NCBI GenBank assembly: GCA_964384645.1
Contig: CAYLKL010000014.1
Location: forward strand, 1-8,781
Direction of reading: 5' to 3'
DNA length: 8,781 nt
DNA from: DAORIO01 sp964384645
GTDB lineage: Bacteria; Patescibacteriota; Minisyncoccia; Phycocordibacterales; UBA9973
The notes below the pieces were generated by a model. It did no database searches. It worked only from the letters and a program-made list of their open reading frames with translations, and was not told the origin of the DNA. Below, piece by piece: positions 1 to 5,948 of the stretch (positions within the stretch are counted from its first letter, which is position 1; each line of letters starts with the position of its first letter). The translations under genes and the position numbers were made by a program.

Positions 1-594
1 TCTCTGGTATATATTTTGTCTTCTTATATTAGCAGTCGAGGGTTTCAAATTATGGGAGTTTTTGTATATATTTCTGGTTTAATAAATTTCTTTGTTTTTA
101 ATGTAAATTTAAATCTAAAAATAGAAAATTTTGCAGCTTTCTTCAATAGTCAATTTATGACACTTTTAGTGGGTATTTTATCCGCATATATTATTGTTTG
201 GTTGTATTATAGATTTGGAAGTTTAAATGTGGAAATACAAAAACGAGGAGTAGGAGCATTTATTATAATTGCAAATGTTTTAACCATAATTGCATTTAGT
301 TTGCAGATTTGGTATTCCTATCCTTTTAATAGCAATATCGCTAATACTTATATCTCTATTTTTTGGGCTTTGTATGCTGCTTTGATTACTGGTATTGGTT
401 TTGCTAATAGAATATATTTGTTGAGGATTATGGGATTGGTGTTTTTTGTAATTACAGCTTTAAAAGTTATTATAGATGTTTGGAGCTTGGGTCAAATATA
501 TAGAATTGTTTCTTTTGTTGTTTTCGGAGCAATAACTCTCGTGGTTTCTTTTGTTTATGCTAAATATAAAGACAGACTAGAAAATAATATTTAA
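1..594 (+). CDS. DUF2339 family polytopic membrane protein, C-terminal part (5' end outside window)
   Basis: The reading frame is open from base 1 and ends in TAA at 592-594, so this is the C-terminal ~197 residues of a longer protein; I do not take the internal TTG at 16 as the start. About six hydrophobic helices are visible. The last two carry the pattern I associate with the end of DUF2339 membrane proteins: an FWALYAALITGIGF-type helix, then RIMGLVFFVITALKVIID, a short loop, and YRIVSFVVFGAITLVVSF. DUF2339 proteins are large multi-spanning inner-membrane proteins with no firmly established function. The gene converges on the sortase gene, with only 24 bp between their stops. That gap has a short AT-rich palindrome (TTTTTGCAAAAA) but no convincing GC-rich terminator. 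The family call rests on recall of the C-terminal pattern; the N-terminal part cannot be seen. Confidence 0.75.
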   Translation, partial: SLVYILSSYISSRGFQIMGVFVYISGLINFFVFNVNLNLKIENFAAFFNSQFMTLLVGILSAYIIVWLYYRFGSLNVEIQKRGVGAFIIIANVLTIIAFSLQIWYSYPFNSNIANTYISIFWALYAALITGIGFANRIYLLRIMGLVFFVITALKVIIDVWSLGQIYRIVSFVVFGAITLVVSFVYAKYKDRLENNI

Positions 595-618
595 ATTTTA
601 GTTTTTTGCAAAAAGGTT

Positions 619-1242
619 TTATATTTTAAGAGTAGTAAATACTACTATTCTGTTTTCTCTAGTTGTTTCTTTTTTATTCCAATCTCCAATACAAGTTATA
701 AGATTTAGATTTGCTTTATTGTTTGTCGAATTAAAAACCTCCCAAGCCTCAGCTTCTTTGTCGTATGTTTTCAATCTTTCAACAATAAAAATATCTATGA
801 CCCCTAGTTCGTTTTCGATAAATATCTCATCTCCCTTTTTAAGTTTATGTAAATTATCAAAGACAGCCGGAGCGTTGTTTTTCCAACCAGAGTGTCCGTT
901 GATAACTGCACTACCTATCGCCCCGGGGATAGGGCTTTGATTAAACCAGGCTGTGTTTTCTGGGCCTTTTGGTGAATCTACGTATCCATCTGTCGTTAAA
1001 CCTAAGTTCTCAATAGGCGCATCGATTTTTAGGCTAGGTATTGTTATGCGAGTAGGCGGGTAAGCTAAATTTATTTCTTTTTGAGTAGAAGGTTTTAGTG
1101 TGTTTTCTGTAACTACGATATTCTCACTTATTTGTACTTTGTCTTTTATTGTTAGAAAAAATATAAAAACAAATAAAGCTATGATTAGTGCAATAAATAA
1201 AAATACAGATTTTTTTAGTAAAATTTTTTTGTGAAATTTCAT
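619..1242 (-). CDS. Membrane-anchored sortase (class D/E/F-like transpeptidase)
   Basis: This is a 207-residue cysteine transpeptidase that would cleave a C-terminal LPXTG-like signal and attach the protein to the cell surface. Visible features are a basic N-terminus, one membrane helix at about residues 12-31, a spacer, and a sortase beta-barrel domain from about 64 to the end. All three catalytic residues are present: His117 in NGHSGW, Cys184 in LITCIG (the TLXTC-type motif) and Arg198 in NRIVVF. Size and the compact barrel suggest a class D/E/F-type housekeeping or dedicated sortase; I do not assign a class firmly. The likely substrate is encoded directly upstream on the same strand: the DUF3494 protein with an LPKTG signal, 40 bp away. 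The ATG has no Shine-Dalgarno sequence and lies eight bases after a 12-bp hairpin, so expression probably depends on read-through from the substrate gene. Confidence 0.9.
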   Translation of the reverse strand: MKFHKKILLKKSVFLFIALIIALFVFIFFLTIKDKVQISENIVVTENTLKPSTQKEINLAYPPTRITIPSLKIDAPIENLGLTTDGYVDSPKGPENTAWFNQSPIPGAIGSAVINGHSGWKNNAPAVFDNLHKLKKGDEIFIENELGVIDIFIVERLKTYDKEAEAWEVFNSTNNKANLNLITCIGDWNKKETTRENRIVVFTTLKI

Positions 1243-1250
1243 TTTGAATT

Positions 1251-1279
1251 AAAAATCCAGACTATTTGTCTGGATTTTT
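1251..1279 (-). terminator. Hairpin / intrinsic terminator between surface protein and sortase genes
   Basis: This is a perfect 12-bp inverted repeat, AAAAATCCAGAC (1251-1262) and GTCTGGATTTTT (1268-1279), around a five-base loop. Read on the minus strand the 3' arm ends in TTTTT, the form of an intrinsic terminator; the plus strand also ends in a T-rich run, so it could act in both directions. It lies immediately after the stop of the surface-protein gene and only eight bases before the sortase ATG. Partial termination here would yield more substrate mRNA than sortase mRNA. Confidence 0.7.
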
Positions 1280-1282
1280 GTT

Positions 1283-2599
1283 TTAGCTTATTATGTTTAA
1301 TATTTTAGAATACAATAACTGATACCAGGGGCTTTTTATAGGTGAAGAAAAACCTGTCTTTGGTAATTTGGGAGGAGTTGTTATTTGAGGAGTACTTGTC
1401 GGTGTGCTTGTTGTACTGCCTGTTGTGCTATTTTCTGCGTAAACACAAAGAGAAGGTCTACTACTAGAAAAATATTCATAGTTTGAAGCAAGAGGGTCTC
1501 TACATCCATAGTGTATACTACCACCACTACTTCCACCTCCTCCACCTCCACTTGAAACAGGGGCTATGTCGTCGTTTGTGATAGTACAAGTCCTGTCTTC
1601 ACCAGCCAATATTGTACCAGAACAATCTGCGCTCAATGTTTTTGTATAATCCGCATCTGTATTTTCATCGACTGTATAAGCACCAGCATCCAACGTGATG
1701 GTTGTACCTGTGCTTGATCCAGCAAAAGAAGAACTACTTACATTTGTGCCTGTAACGTTCATAACGAAGTCACCAGATGATTTTGTTCTACCACTATCAT
1801 TGATAACTGTCTTTATTACAGTCAAAGTCGCTTGAACAGGTACAGGGGTGAAGCCAGTAGGTATTATGATAGTATTTGCTATTAAAGTCACTGCTGTTTG
1901 AGCGAGGGCTCTACCGTTGATACTAGCACCTGATCTCATCGCTATGTCTGTTTGTGATAAGATATTACCTTCAAAGTGTGAATTGGCCATAAGGTTGACT
2001 GTCGATGTTGTTTGCCAGAAAATATTTTCTGGTACTGCGCCACCAGTCAAAAGGATACTCATGTTAGCATTAAGGTCAAGAGTTCCGTTTACTTGAAAAA
2101 TCCAAGTATCTGTAGCTCCACCTGACAATGTTAGGTCTCCTGTGATTACTACGGGAGTAGTCCAAGTATATGTACCTGCTGTTAGTGTTTGAGCTACTAC
2201 TGTTCCACCTCCGATATTTAGATTTGGTCCTGCTCCTGGAGTTCTTGTTGCTGCATCTGTATAAGCTGCTTCCATATCACTAACTGCTGTTGTTAGTAGT
2301 GAAGGACCGATTACTCTACAAGGCAAAGGCCCCGCTGCGTCTGTTGTATAAACTGTGCCTGTAACTTCTGCACAAGTTAAAGCTATAGATGCGCCTGTTA
2401 TAGGGCTCGAACCCACGTCTCCTGTGATAACAGAAGTCGGTACATTTGTGATACCTGTTTTTGATAATATTGCAAAGTTGCCTGATGTTCCTAGGTCTAC
2501 TGCTGCTGGTCCAAGTGCAAATAGGGCGATAGACCCAAAAAGACCGAAAACGAAAAAGATGGCTAGTGACACTAGTACTTTTGTATTAAATTTTTTCAT
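1283..2599 (-). CDS. Secreted LPXTG surface protein with DUF3494 (ice-binding-like) domain
   Basis: This 438-residue exported protein is a probable adhesin or ice-binding-like surface protein. In order: a signal peptide (about 1-32, MKKF then a hydrophobic core); a DUF3494 domain (about 34-248) that starts DLGTSGNFAILSKTG and shows the typical Thr/Gly/Asn-rich solenoid (ITGDVGSSP, GAGPNLNIGGG, FEGNILSQTDI, INGRALAQTAVTL); a Cna-B/prealbumin-like domain (about 257-345, TLTVIKTVINDSG to CTITNDD); a Gly/Ser linker; a Cys-Asp-Pro module (GCRDPLASNY to SLCVY, 365-387); a Thr/Ser/Pro stalk; and LPKTG at 412-416. The sortase gene follows directly. DUF3494 proteins include known ice-binding proteins, but many members are simply adhesion domains, so ice binding is not shown. 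Oddly, only about 22 residues follow LPKTG, with no clear membrane helix or basic tail. The gene looks richer in G+C than its neighbours. Confidence 0.88.
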   Translation of the reverse strand: MKKFNTKVLVSLAIFFVFGLFGSIALFALGPAAVDLGTSGNFAILSKTGITNVPTSVITGDVGSSPITGASIALTCAEVTGTVYTTDAAGPLPCRVIGPSLLTTAVSDMEAAYTDAATRTPGAGPNLNIGGGTVVAQTLTAGTYTWTTPVVITGDLTLSGGATDTWIFQVNGTLDLNANMSILLTGGAVPENIFWQTTSTVNLMANSHFEGNILSQTDIAMRSGASINGRALAQTAVTLIANTIIIPTGFTPVPVQATLTVIKTVINDSGRTKSSGDFVMNVTGTNVSSSSFAGSSTGTTITLDAGAYTVDENTDADYTKTLSADCSGTILAGEDRTCTITNDDIAPVSSGGGGGGSSGGSIHYGCRDPLASNYEYFSSSRPSLCVYAENSTTGSTTSTPTSTPQITTPPKLPKTGFSSPIKSPWYQLLYSKILNIIS

Positions 2600-2621
2600 A
2601 ATTATTTATTTTTTTATTAAC

Positions 2622-2651
2622 TTTATAAAAGGAGTTTTTTATCAATTTCAA
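2622..2651 (-). promoter_or_regulatory. Candidate promoter of the DUF3494 surface-protein gene
   Basis: On the minus strand TTGAAA (2651-2646) and TATAAA (2627-2622) are separated by 18 bases, a plausible sigma-70-type -35/-10 pair. Transcription would begin about 2615 and leave a short A/T-rich leader of about 16 bases with no Shine-Dalgarno sequence. The surroundings are so AT-rich that a chance match cannot be excluded. Confidence 0.4.
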
Positions 2652-2871
2652 TTATTTTTGAAATGATTAGATTTCGGTAATGTACCGTAGGCATTCTAAT
2701 GCTAAGAAAATTATTCTAGGCATTTCGCAATGTGTAATTTATTTAGACTATTCAAGCTCGACCCAAAGTCTTGATTTCGTTAAATTACAAAGTGAAATAT
2801 GTTATACATACAATTCAATAATACCATAAATATGTCAAATCTACTAATTTCCTAGGTATAAAAACCTTTTA

Positions 2872-2890
2872 TACAGAGGAACCCTCTGTA
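2872..2890. other. Short perfect hairpin upstream of dehydrogenase gene
   Basis: TACAGAGG and CCTCTGTA form a perfect 8-bp stem around a three-base loop. It is flanked by weaker complementary segments (AAACCT at 2862-2867 with AGGTTT at 2912-2917), so a larger folded structure or cruciform is possible. It is about 60 bases upstream of the promoter of the dehydrogenase gene and lacks a T-run, so it is not an obvious terminator. An operator is one alternative reading. Confidence 0.4.
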
Positions 2891-2929
2891 AAGTGTTATA
2901 AACAAAGGGTTAGGTTTCGATTAATTTAG

Positions 2930-2959
2930 TTGGAGAAAATAAATAAAAAATGATAAAAT
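2930..2959 (+). promoter_or_regulatory. Extended -10 promoter giving a leaderless mRNA for the dehydrogenase gene
   Basis: TGATAAAAT (2951-2959) is an extended -10 element. Its hexamer TAAAAT ends six bases before the ATG at 2966, so the +1 position falls on the A of the start codon. A weak -35 (TTGGAG, 2930-2935) lies 18 bases upstream. The same geometry recurs at two other genes in the window. Confidence 0.65.
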
Positions 2960-2965
2960 AGGTTT

Positions 2966-3889
2966 ATGAAAAAAATACTAATAACAGATTCTTTGTTTAT
3001 TCTTCCGGAGAATGAAAACAAGTTCCGTGATGCTGGTTTTGAAATTGAGCGATTGGATAAATCTCAAGCTAATGAAGAAGAATTAATAAAAGCCTTACAA
3101 GGAAAAGACGGGTATGTATTGGGAGGGGTAGAAGTGCTTACTGATAGAATTATTAACGAATCAGATAAATTGAAAGCAATTGTGTTTACTGGAATTGGAT
3201 ATAAGGATTTTATCCCTAATTATGAATATATAACTAGTAAGGGAATTGCAATCGCAAATACTCCTGATGCTCCAACACATGCAGTTGCAGAATGGGCTAT
3301 AACCATGGCTCTTGCGATGAATCGTAATATATTTGATTTAGGTTGTGCGGGAGAAAAGAAATTTATTACGAGCAAAGGTATTGAGAATCAAAACGTTGGA
3401 ATCATAGGGTTTGGAAGAATTGGAAAAGAAATTACAAAAATGTTACAGCCATTTCGACCAGCTTCTATTTCATATTTTAGTAAACATAAGCACGATGATT
3501 CACATATTGAATACAAAGAACTAAACAGTTTGCTTAATGATAGCGATATTGTATTTCTGTGTGTTTCAAAAGATGCCGGCAAAAACTTTTTTGGAAAAGA
3601 ACAATTGTCACAAATGAAAGATGGTTCACTCCTTGTGACTTTCATGGCTGAAAATATTATTGATGAAGAAGCGTTGCTTGTTGAACTTAAAACAGGTCGT
3701 ATCCGTGCAGTTTCTGATCACCCAATCCATAACGAGGAATCTAATAATTTGCCGTTAGGAACTTGGTATTGTTTTAATGCTTCAAATGCATTTAATACAG
3801 AGACAGAAATAAGACTGTGTAGTGATATGGCAACTGAATCGATGATTAATCTATTAACTAAAGGAGAAGATAAAAATAAAGTTAATTAA
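2966..3889 (+). CDS. D-2-hydroxyacid dehydrogenase-fold protein, catalytic Arg and His apparently missing
   Basis: This 307-residue protein has the two-domain D-isomer-specific 2-hydroxyacid dehydrogenase layout: an N-terminal substrate domain (1-100, TGIGYKDF and ANTPDAPTHAVAE), a Rossmann domain with the dinucleotide motif GFGRIG (148-153), and a C-terminal return. The fold normally binds NAD(P) and reduces 2-keto acids. Where the family has Asp after the second Rossmann strand, this protein has YFSKHK (170-175), suggesting NADP(H) rather than NADH. Compared with E. coli SerA, the catalytic Glu is plausible at E257, but the ARG motif reads MAEN (227-230), putting Ala228 where Arg should be. 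The TPH motif reads FNASNAF, with no His. It may be a pseudoenzyme, a NAD(P)-binding regulator, or a variant with different catalysis. The gene stands alone with its own promoter; the next gene is convergent. Confidence 0.8.
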   Translation: MKKILITDSLFILPENENKFRDAGFEIERLDKSQANEEELIKALQGKDGYVLGGVEVLTDRIINESDKLKAIVFTGIGYKDFIPNYEYITSKGIAIANTPDAPTHAVAEWAITMALAMNRNIFDLGCAGEKKFITSKGIENQNVGIIGFGRIGKEITKMLQPFRPASISYFSKHKHDDSHIEYKELNSLLNDSDIVFLCVSKDAGKNFFGKEQLSQMKDGSLLVTFMAENIIDEEALLVELKTGRIRAVSDHPIHNEESNNLPLGTWYCFNASNAFNTETEIRLCSDMATESMINLLTKGEDKNKVN

Positions 3890-3914
3890 TATAAAATAAA
3901 AAATCTAGTCACTC

Positions 3915-3938
3915 TCCGCGAGACAAGGCCTAGCGGAA
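3915..3938 (+). repeat. Palindromic intergenic repeat, copy A (degenerate left arm)
   Basis: This is the first of three copies of a short hairpin repeat. The right half, AAGGCCTAGCGGAA, is identical to copy B, while the left arm (TCCGCGAGAC) has two mismatches to the pairing consensus TCCGCTAGGC. It sits between convergent genes and directly abuts the stop codon of the minus-strand membrane-protein gene. On the minus strand it is followed after about 11 bases by a T-rich run, so weak termination is possible. Confidence 0.75.
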
Positions 3939-4385
3939 TTAATTTTTAACTAAATAAACAACAAGGAGTAATAAAGAAGACCACCAGCCGAGGAAAGAAA
4001 TGATAAAGCTCAGGGTTATTTTTTTCTGCAATGAAAAAGGGAGTAATTCGCTTGCTTTGCCTTCTTTTTCTCTTTGTAATAAAAAAGGACTGACATAAAA
4101 AGATAAAAACAATCCATTTAAAATTAGAATGGCAACAAGAACGAGCTGGGTTTGGGGGATTAATGTAAATCCTTCATTTCTATAAAAAATAATTCCTCCT
4201 ATTAAAACTAGAGTTATCCCGATCCAGATTAGAGGTTTGGTGACTTTGTGTGTGCGTGTTGTCGCTTCGGTCCAGTATTTTGATTTGCGTCCGAGAAAGC
4301 CGTGAATATCGACAACAGTAACAGCCCCAAGCCCAACAACAAAACCAGCAATAAATAAAAATAAACCCAAAATATTAATTATCAT
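3939..4385 (-). CDS. Hypothetical four-helix integral membrane protein
   Basis: I do not recognise a named family for this 148-residue protein. Four membrane helices are predicted by eye at about 2-22, 51-68, 80-99 and 121-146. Between the first two is a polar loop (26-50) that looks constrained: Asp26, His28, GFLGRKSKYW, and a TRTHKVTKP segment with His46. Such His/Asp-containing loops next to helices could bind a metal or cofactor, but nothing shows this. A second polar loop (103-117) is rich in Lys/Glu. The ATG start is supported by an extended -10 (TGCTATAAT on the minus strand) eight bases upstream, which gives an almost leaderless mRNA. The gene is single, divergent from the methyltransferase operon and convergent with the dehydrogenase gene; palindromic repeats lie at both ends of it. 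Confidence 0.8.
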   Translation of the reverse strand: MIINILGLFLFIAGFVVGLGAVTVVDIHGFLGRKSKYWTEATTRTHKVTKPLIWIGITLVLIGGIIFYRNEGFTLIPQTQLVLVAILILNGLFLSFYVSPFLLQREKEGKASELLPFSLQKKITLSFIISFLGWWSSLLLLVVYLVKN

Positions 4386-4393
4386 ATGTGCTA

Positions 4394-4402
4394 ATTATAG
4401 CA
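4394..4402 (-). promoter_or_regulatory. Extended -10 promoter of the four-helix membrane protein
   Basis: On the minus strand the sequence reads TGCTATAAT (4402-4394), a perfect extended -10. Eight bases separate it from the ATG, so the transcript would have zero to two untranslated bases. No good -35 is visible at 16-18 bases. Confidence 0.65.
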
Positions 4403-4435
4403 TGGTGGGGAAGTAAACCCTTTTAGAAAATTTTC

Positions 4436-4459
4436 TCTGCTAGGCAAGGCCTAGCGGAA
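4436..4459 (+). repeat. Palindromic intergenic repeat, copy B
   Basis: TCTGCTAGGC and GCCTAGCGGA pair around the loop AAG, with one G·T wobble. It is the second copy of the repeat found at 3915 and 5957, in the same orientation. Here it lies between divergent promoters, where a terminator has no obvious job, so the repeat is not simply a transcription terminator. Confidence 0.8.
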
Positions 4460-4552
4460 AGGTTAGGACTTTTCACTAACAAGCCATATAACGTTATTTC
4501 TAATAATTTTATATTACAACAACGACGTATCTTGTGCGATCCCAAAATTAAT

Positions 4553-4575
4553 ATTTATAGTAAATTACTATAAAT
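4553..4575. promoter_or_regulatory. Perfect palindrome over the -35 region, candidate operator
   Basis: A 23-base perfect odd palindrome (arms ATTTATAGTAA and TTACTATAAAT around one central A at 4564) covers the -35 position of the methyltransferase operon promoter. Immediately downstream a second short palindrome, AAATTA-GG-TAATTT (4572-4585), fills the spacer up to the extended -10. A dimeric repressor binding here would block RNA polymerase. The region is nearly all A/T, which raises the chance of fortuitous symmetry. Confidence 0.45.
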
Positions 4576-4584
4576 TAGGTAATT

Positions 4585-4593
4585 TGATATAAT
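4585..4593 (+). promoter_or_regulatory. Extended -10 promoter giving a leaderless mRNA for the methyltransferase operon
   Basis: TGATATAAT is a perfect extended -10. Its hexamer TATAAT (4588-4593) ends six bases before the ATG at 4600, so the start codon should be the first codon of the transcript. The -35 position (TTACTA, 4565-4570, 17 bases upstream) is weak and lies inside a palindrome. Confidence 0.75.
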
Positions 4594-4599
4594 GAATCT

Positions 4600-5205
4600 A
4601 TGGAGAGTAAACCATTTGAAAGAAAACAACCTTCTGTTGAAGAGGAAACATTTAAGCAGTATTTTTACGATTTAGAACTTAAGCCCGAAGATTTTAATAA
4701 AATTATTCTTGATGTTGGTGCTGGCGAAGCTCAGTTTGCTAAATATGCAAAAGACCATAATATAAGTTCTCAAATTTATAGTCTTGAGCCAGTTCAGGAA
4801 ATGTCTGAAAAAGAAAAAAGTTTAGTATGTTTCGCGGAGGAAATTCCAATGCCAGATAAATCTTTTGATTTAATTGTTTCAACTGGAGCCATACCTAATA
4901 TTTATTTAGGAGAAAAAGATGTAGAAGAAAAAGTTAAAAAAAGTTTTTCTGAAATGTTAAGAGTTCTTAATGATGAAGGAGAAATTCGTTTAGCCCGCGT
5001 TCTTATGGGCAGTAAATATGAAAATCAAAAAATTCTAACAAATATCCTAGAAGAAATTCTTAAAAAAATACAAGAAAATAATGTTGAGGTTACAAAAATT
5101 CGAACGCCAATAAATGATACCTATGAATATGAGAATCACATTAAAAAGGACTTACTAGCTGAAAGTTTCTTGATAATTTTAAAAAAATTAAAAAATAATT
5201 CATAA
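4600..5205 (+). CDS. Class I SAM-dependent methyltransferase
   Basis: This 201-residue protein has the Rossmann methyltransferase core (Methyltransf_11-like). Motif I is IILDVGAGEAQFAKYA (Asp38-Val-Gly-Ala-Gly42), which binds S-adenosylmethionine. Glu63 in YSLEP is the likely ribose-binding acid at the end of strand 2. AEEIPMPDKSFDLIVS (79-94) is the usual acidic-loop and strand-4 region, and MLRVLNDEGEIRLARV (119-134) the strand-5 region. The C-terminal third is helical and Lys/Glu-rich. The substrate cannot be told; the core resembles small-molecule and quinone-type methyltransferases as much as others. It is the first gene of a compact operon: its TAA is one base before the ATG of a 46-residue protein, which is one base before a third gene. 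The ATG follows an extended -10 by six bases. Confidence 0.88.
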   Translation: MESKPFERKQPSVEEETFKQYFYDLELKPEDFNKIILDVGAGEAQFAKYAKDHNISSQIYSLEPVQEMSEKEKSLVCFAEEIPMPDKSFDLIVSTGAIPNIYLGEKDVEEKVKKSFSEMLRVLNDEGEIRLARVLMGSKYENQKILTNILEEILKKIQENNVEVTKIRTPINDTYEYENHIKKDLLAESFLIILKKLKNNS

Positions 5206-5206
5206 C

Positions 5207-5347
5207 ATGATACCTCAGATAACTAAGCCTAAAAAGATTAATTTTAGTGATTTAATAGTTAATTCACCCCATGAGATGAAAGTGTTTCGAGGTATATTAA
5301 AAGATAAAATTATTTCATTGTTTAATGAAGTAATAACAAATAAATAA
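5207..5347 (+). CDS. Hypothetical 46-residue protein in the methyltransferase operon
   Basis: This short frame is easy to miss but fits perfectly between two genes: its ATG is one base after the upstream TAA, and its TAA is one base before the downstream ATG. The product starts MIPQITKPKKINFSDL and ends KIISLFNEVITNK; it is basic at the N-terminus, then mostly helical and soluble, with no signal peptide, membrane helix or cysteines. I recognise no family. The one-base junctions on both sides argue for real translation, by coupling to the upstream gene, because there is no Shine-Dalgarno sequence. A small partner or adaptor of one of the two flanking proteins is the simplest inference. Confidence 0.65.
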   Translation: MIPQITKPKKINFSDLIVNSPHEMKVFRGILKDKIISLFNEVITNK

Positions 5348-5348
5348 T

Positions 5349-5885
5349 ATGAAAATACTCATAAATGACAAAGAGGTAATTTTTAATAAAGAAGATTTTC
5401 CAATGCTTATTAATGGAGCAGACAAAAGTGGAGCTTCTTTGTTCAGTATTTCTTTACTGACAAGCCTTTTTGAGAATAAAGAAAAAGTTTTACTTTTTTC
5501 AGCTTTTGATCCAGCCAAAGAAGAATTTAAAAAACAACTCGGTGTCTCGATAAACGAAAACGCTCTAATCATAGAGTCTGGAGATGAGAGTGTTTTTATT
5601 AAAGAATTAGATGAAATACAAGATTTATCAGAAAGAATTATATTATGTAAAAATATTGAGAATTATAGCTCAAGCCTTTTCGATAAATTAAAAGACCAAA
5701 AACTTGTAATTTTTTCGGGAGATACAAACAAATGTGAATTTGGAGAGAAATTAGTAAATAAAGATTTTAAAACAAAAATCTTTTTCTCATACCCCGAAAA
5801 AATAGAAGTTGTGGATAAGATATATTTGCCTAAATACAAAGGAATGATAATTAGTTCAAAATATGAAGGAATAATTTCTTTATAA
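5349..5885 (+). CDS. Hypothetical protein with degenerate P-loop (RecA/KaiC-like fold suspected)
   Basis: This 178-residue soluble protein is the last gene of the operon. After a short beta-rich start (MKILINDKEVIFNKEDFPML), residues 21-30 read INGADKSGAS followed by a helix, at the place and in the context of a Walker A loop. However the consensus GxxxxGK[ST] is altered: Ala29 stands where the Lys should be, with a Lys at 26 instead. Next comes a strand VLLFSAFDPAKEEF (47-60), as in RecA-like ATPases, then RIILC (96-100) at the Walker B position without an obvious acid, and LVIFSGDTN (119-127) resembling a sensor strand. It therefore looks like a P-loop NTPase-derived domain that may no longer hydrolyse nucleotide. 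The C-terminus is beta-rich. Specific function unknown. Two terminator-like hairpins follow it. Confidence 0.75.
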   Translation: MKILINDKEVIFNKEDFPMLINGADKSGASLFSISLLTSLFENKEKVLLFSAFDPAKEEFKKQLGVSINENALIIESGDESVFIKELDEIQDLSERIILCKNIENYSSSLFDKLKDQKLVIFSGDTNKCEFGEKLVNKDFKTKIFFSYPEKIEVVDKIYLPKYKGMIISSKYEGIISL

Positions 5886-5898
5886 TTAATACAAACAA

Positions 5899-5932
5899 AA
5901 ACAAAAAGAACGGATATCCGTTCTTTTTGTTT
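5899..5932. terminator. Perfect palindromic bidirectional terminator
   Basis: A 34-base perfect palindrome (arm AAACAAAAAGAACGGAT) begins 13 bases after the stop of the operon's last gene. The GC-rich tip ACGGATATCCGT is followed by TTCTTTTTGTTT on either strand, so it can terminate the plus-strand operon and act against transcription coming from the right. Confidence 0.85.
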
Positions 5933-5948
5933 AACTATTTTGGATAGC

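Larger units (their letters stand above)
2600..2965. other. Divergent intergenic spacer, no gene seen
   Basis: This 366-bp spacer separates the starts of the surface-protein and dehydrogenase genes. I see no open frame of useful length and no tRNA. It contains a candidate minus-strand promoter near its left end, an extended -10 for the plus-strand gene at its right end, a short direct repeat TAGGCATT (near 2686 and 2720), and a compact 8-bp hairpin at 2872-2890. It is longer than other gaps in the window, so an unrecognised small RNA or regulatory site is possible. Confidence 0.5.

Noticed and set aside
719..940. Plus-strand frame inside the sortase gene
   Set aside because: It lies wholly antisense to conserved sortase sequence, including the catalytic His region, and has no start signals.
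1380..1560. Tandem repeat or CRISPR-like array in the Ser/Thr/Gly-rich part of the surface-protein gene
   Set aside because: The repetitiveness is codon-level low complexity of a stalk and Gly/Ser linker in an open frame; no regularly spaced repeat units.
2355..2666. Plus-strand frame over the start of the DUF3494 gene
   Set aside because: It is antisense to a clear signal peptide and domain start and crosses that gene's promoter; low-complexity peptide.
3388..3645. Minus-strand frame inside the dehydrogenase-fold gene
   Set aside because: It overlaps the Rossmann motif of a well-supported gene on the other strand.
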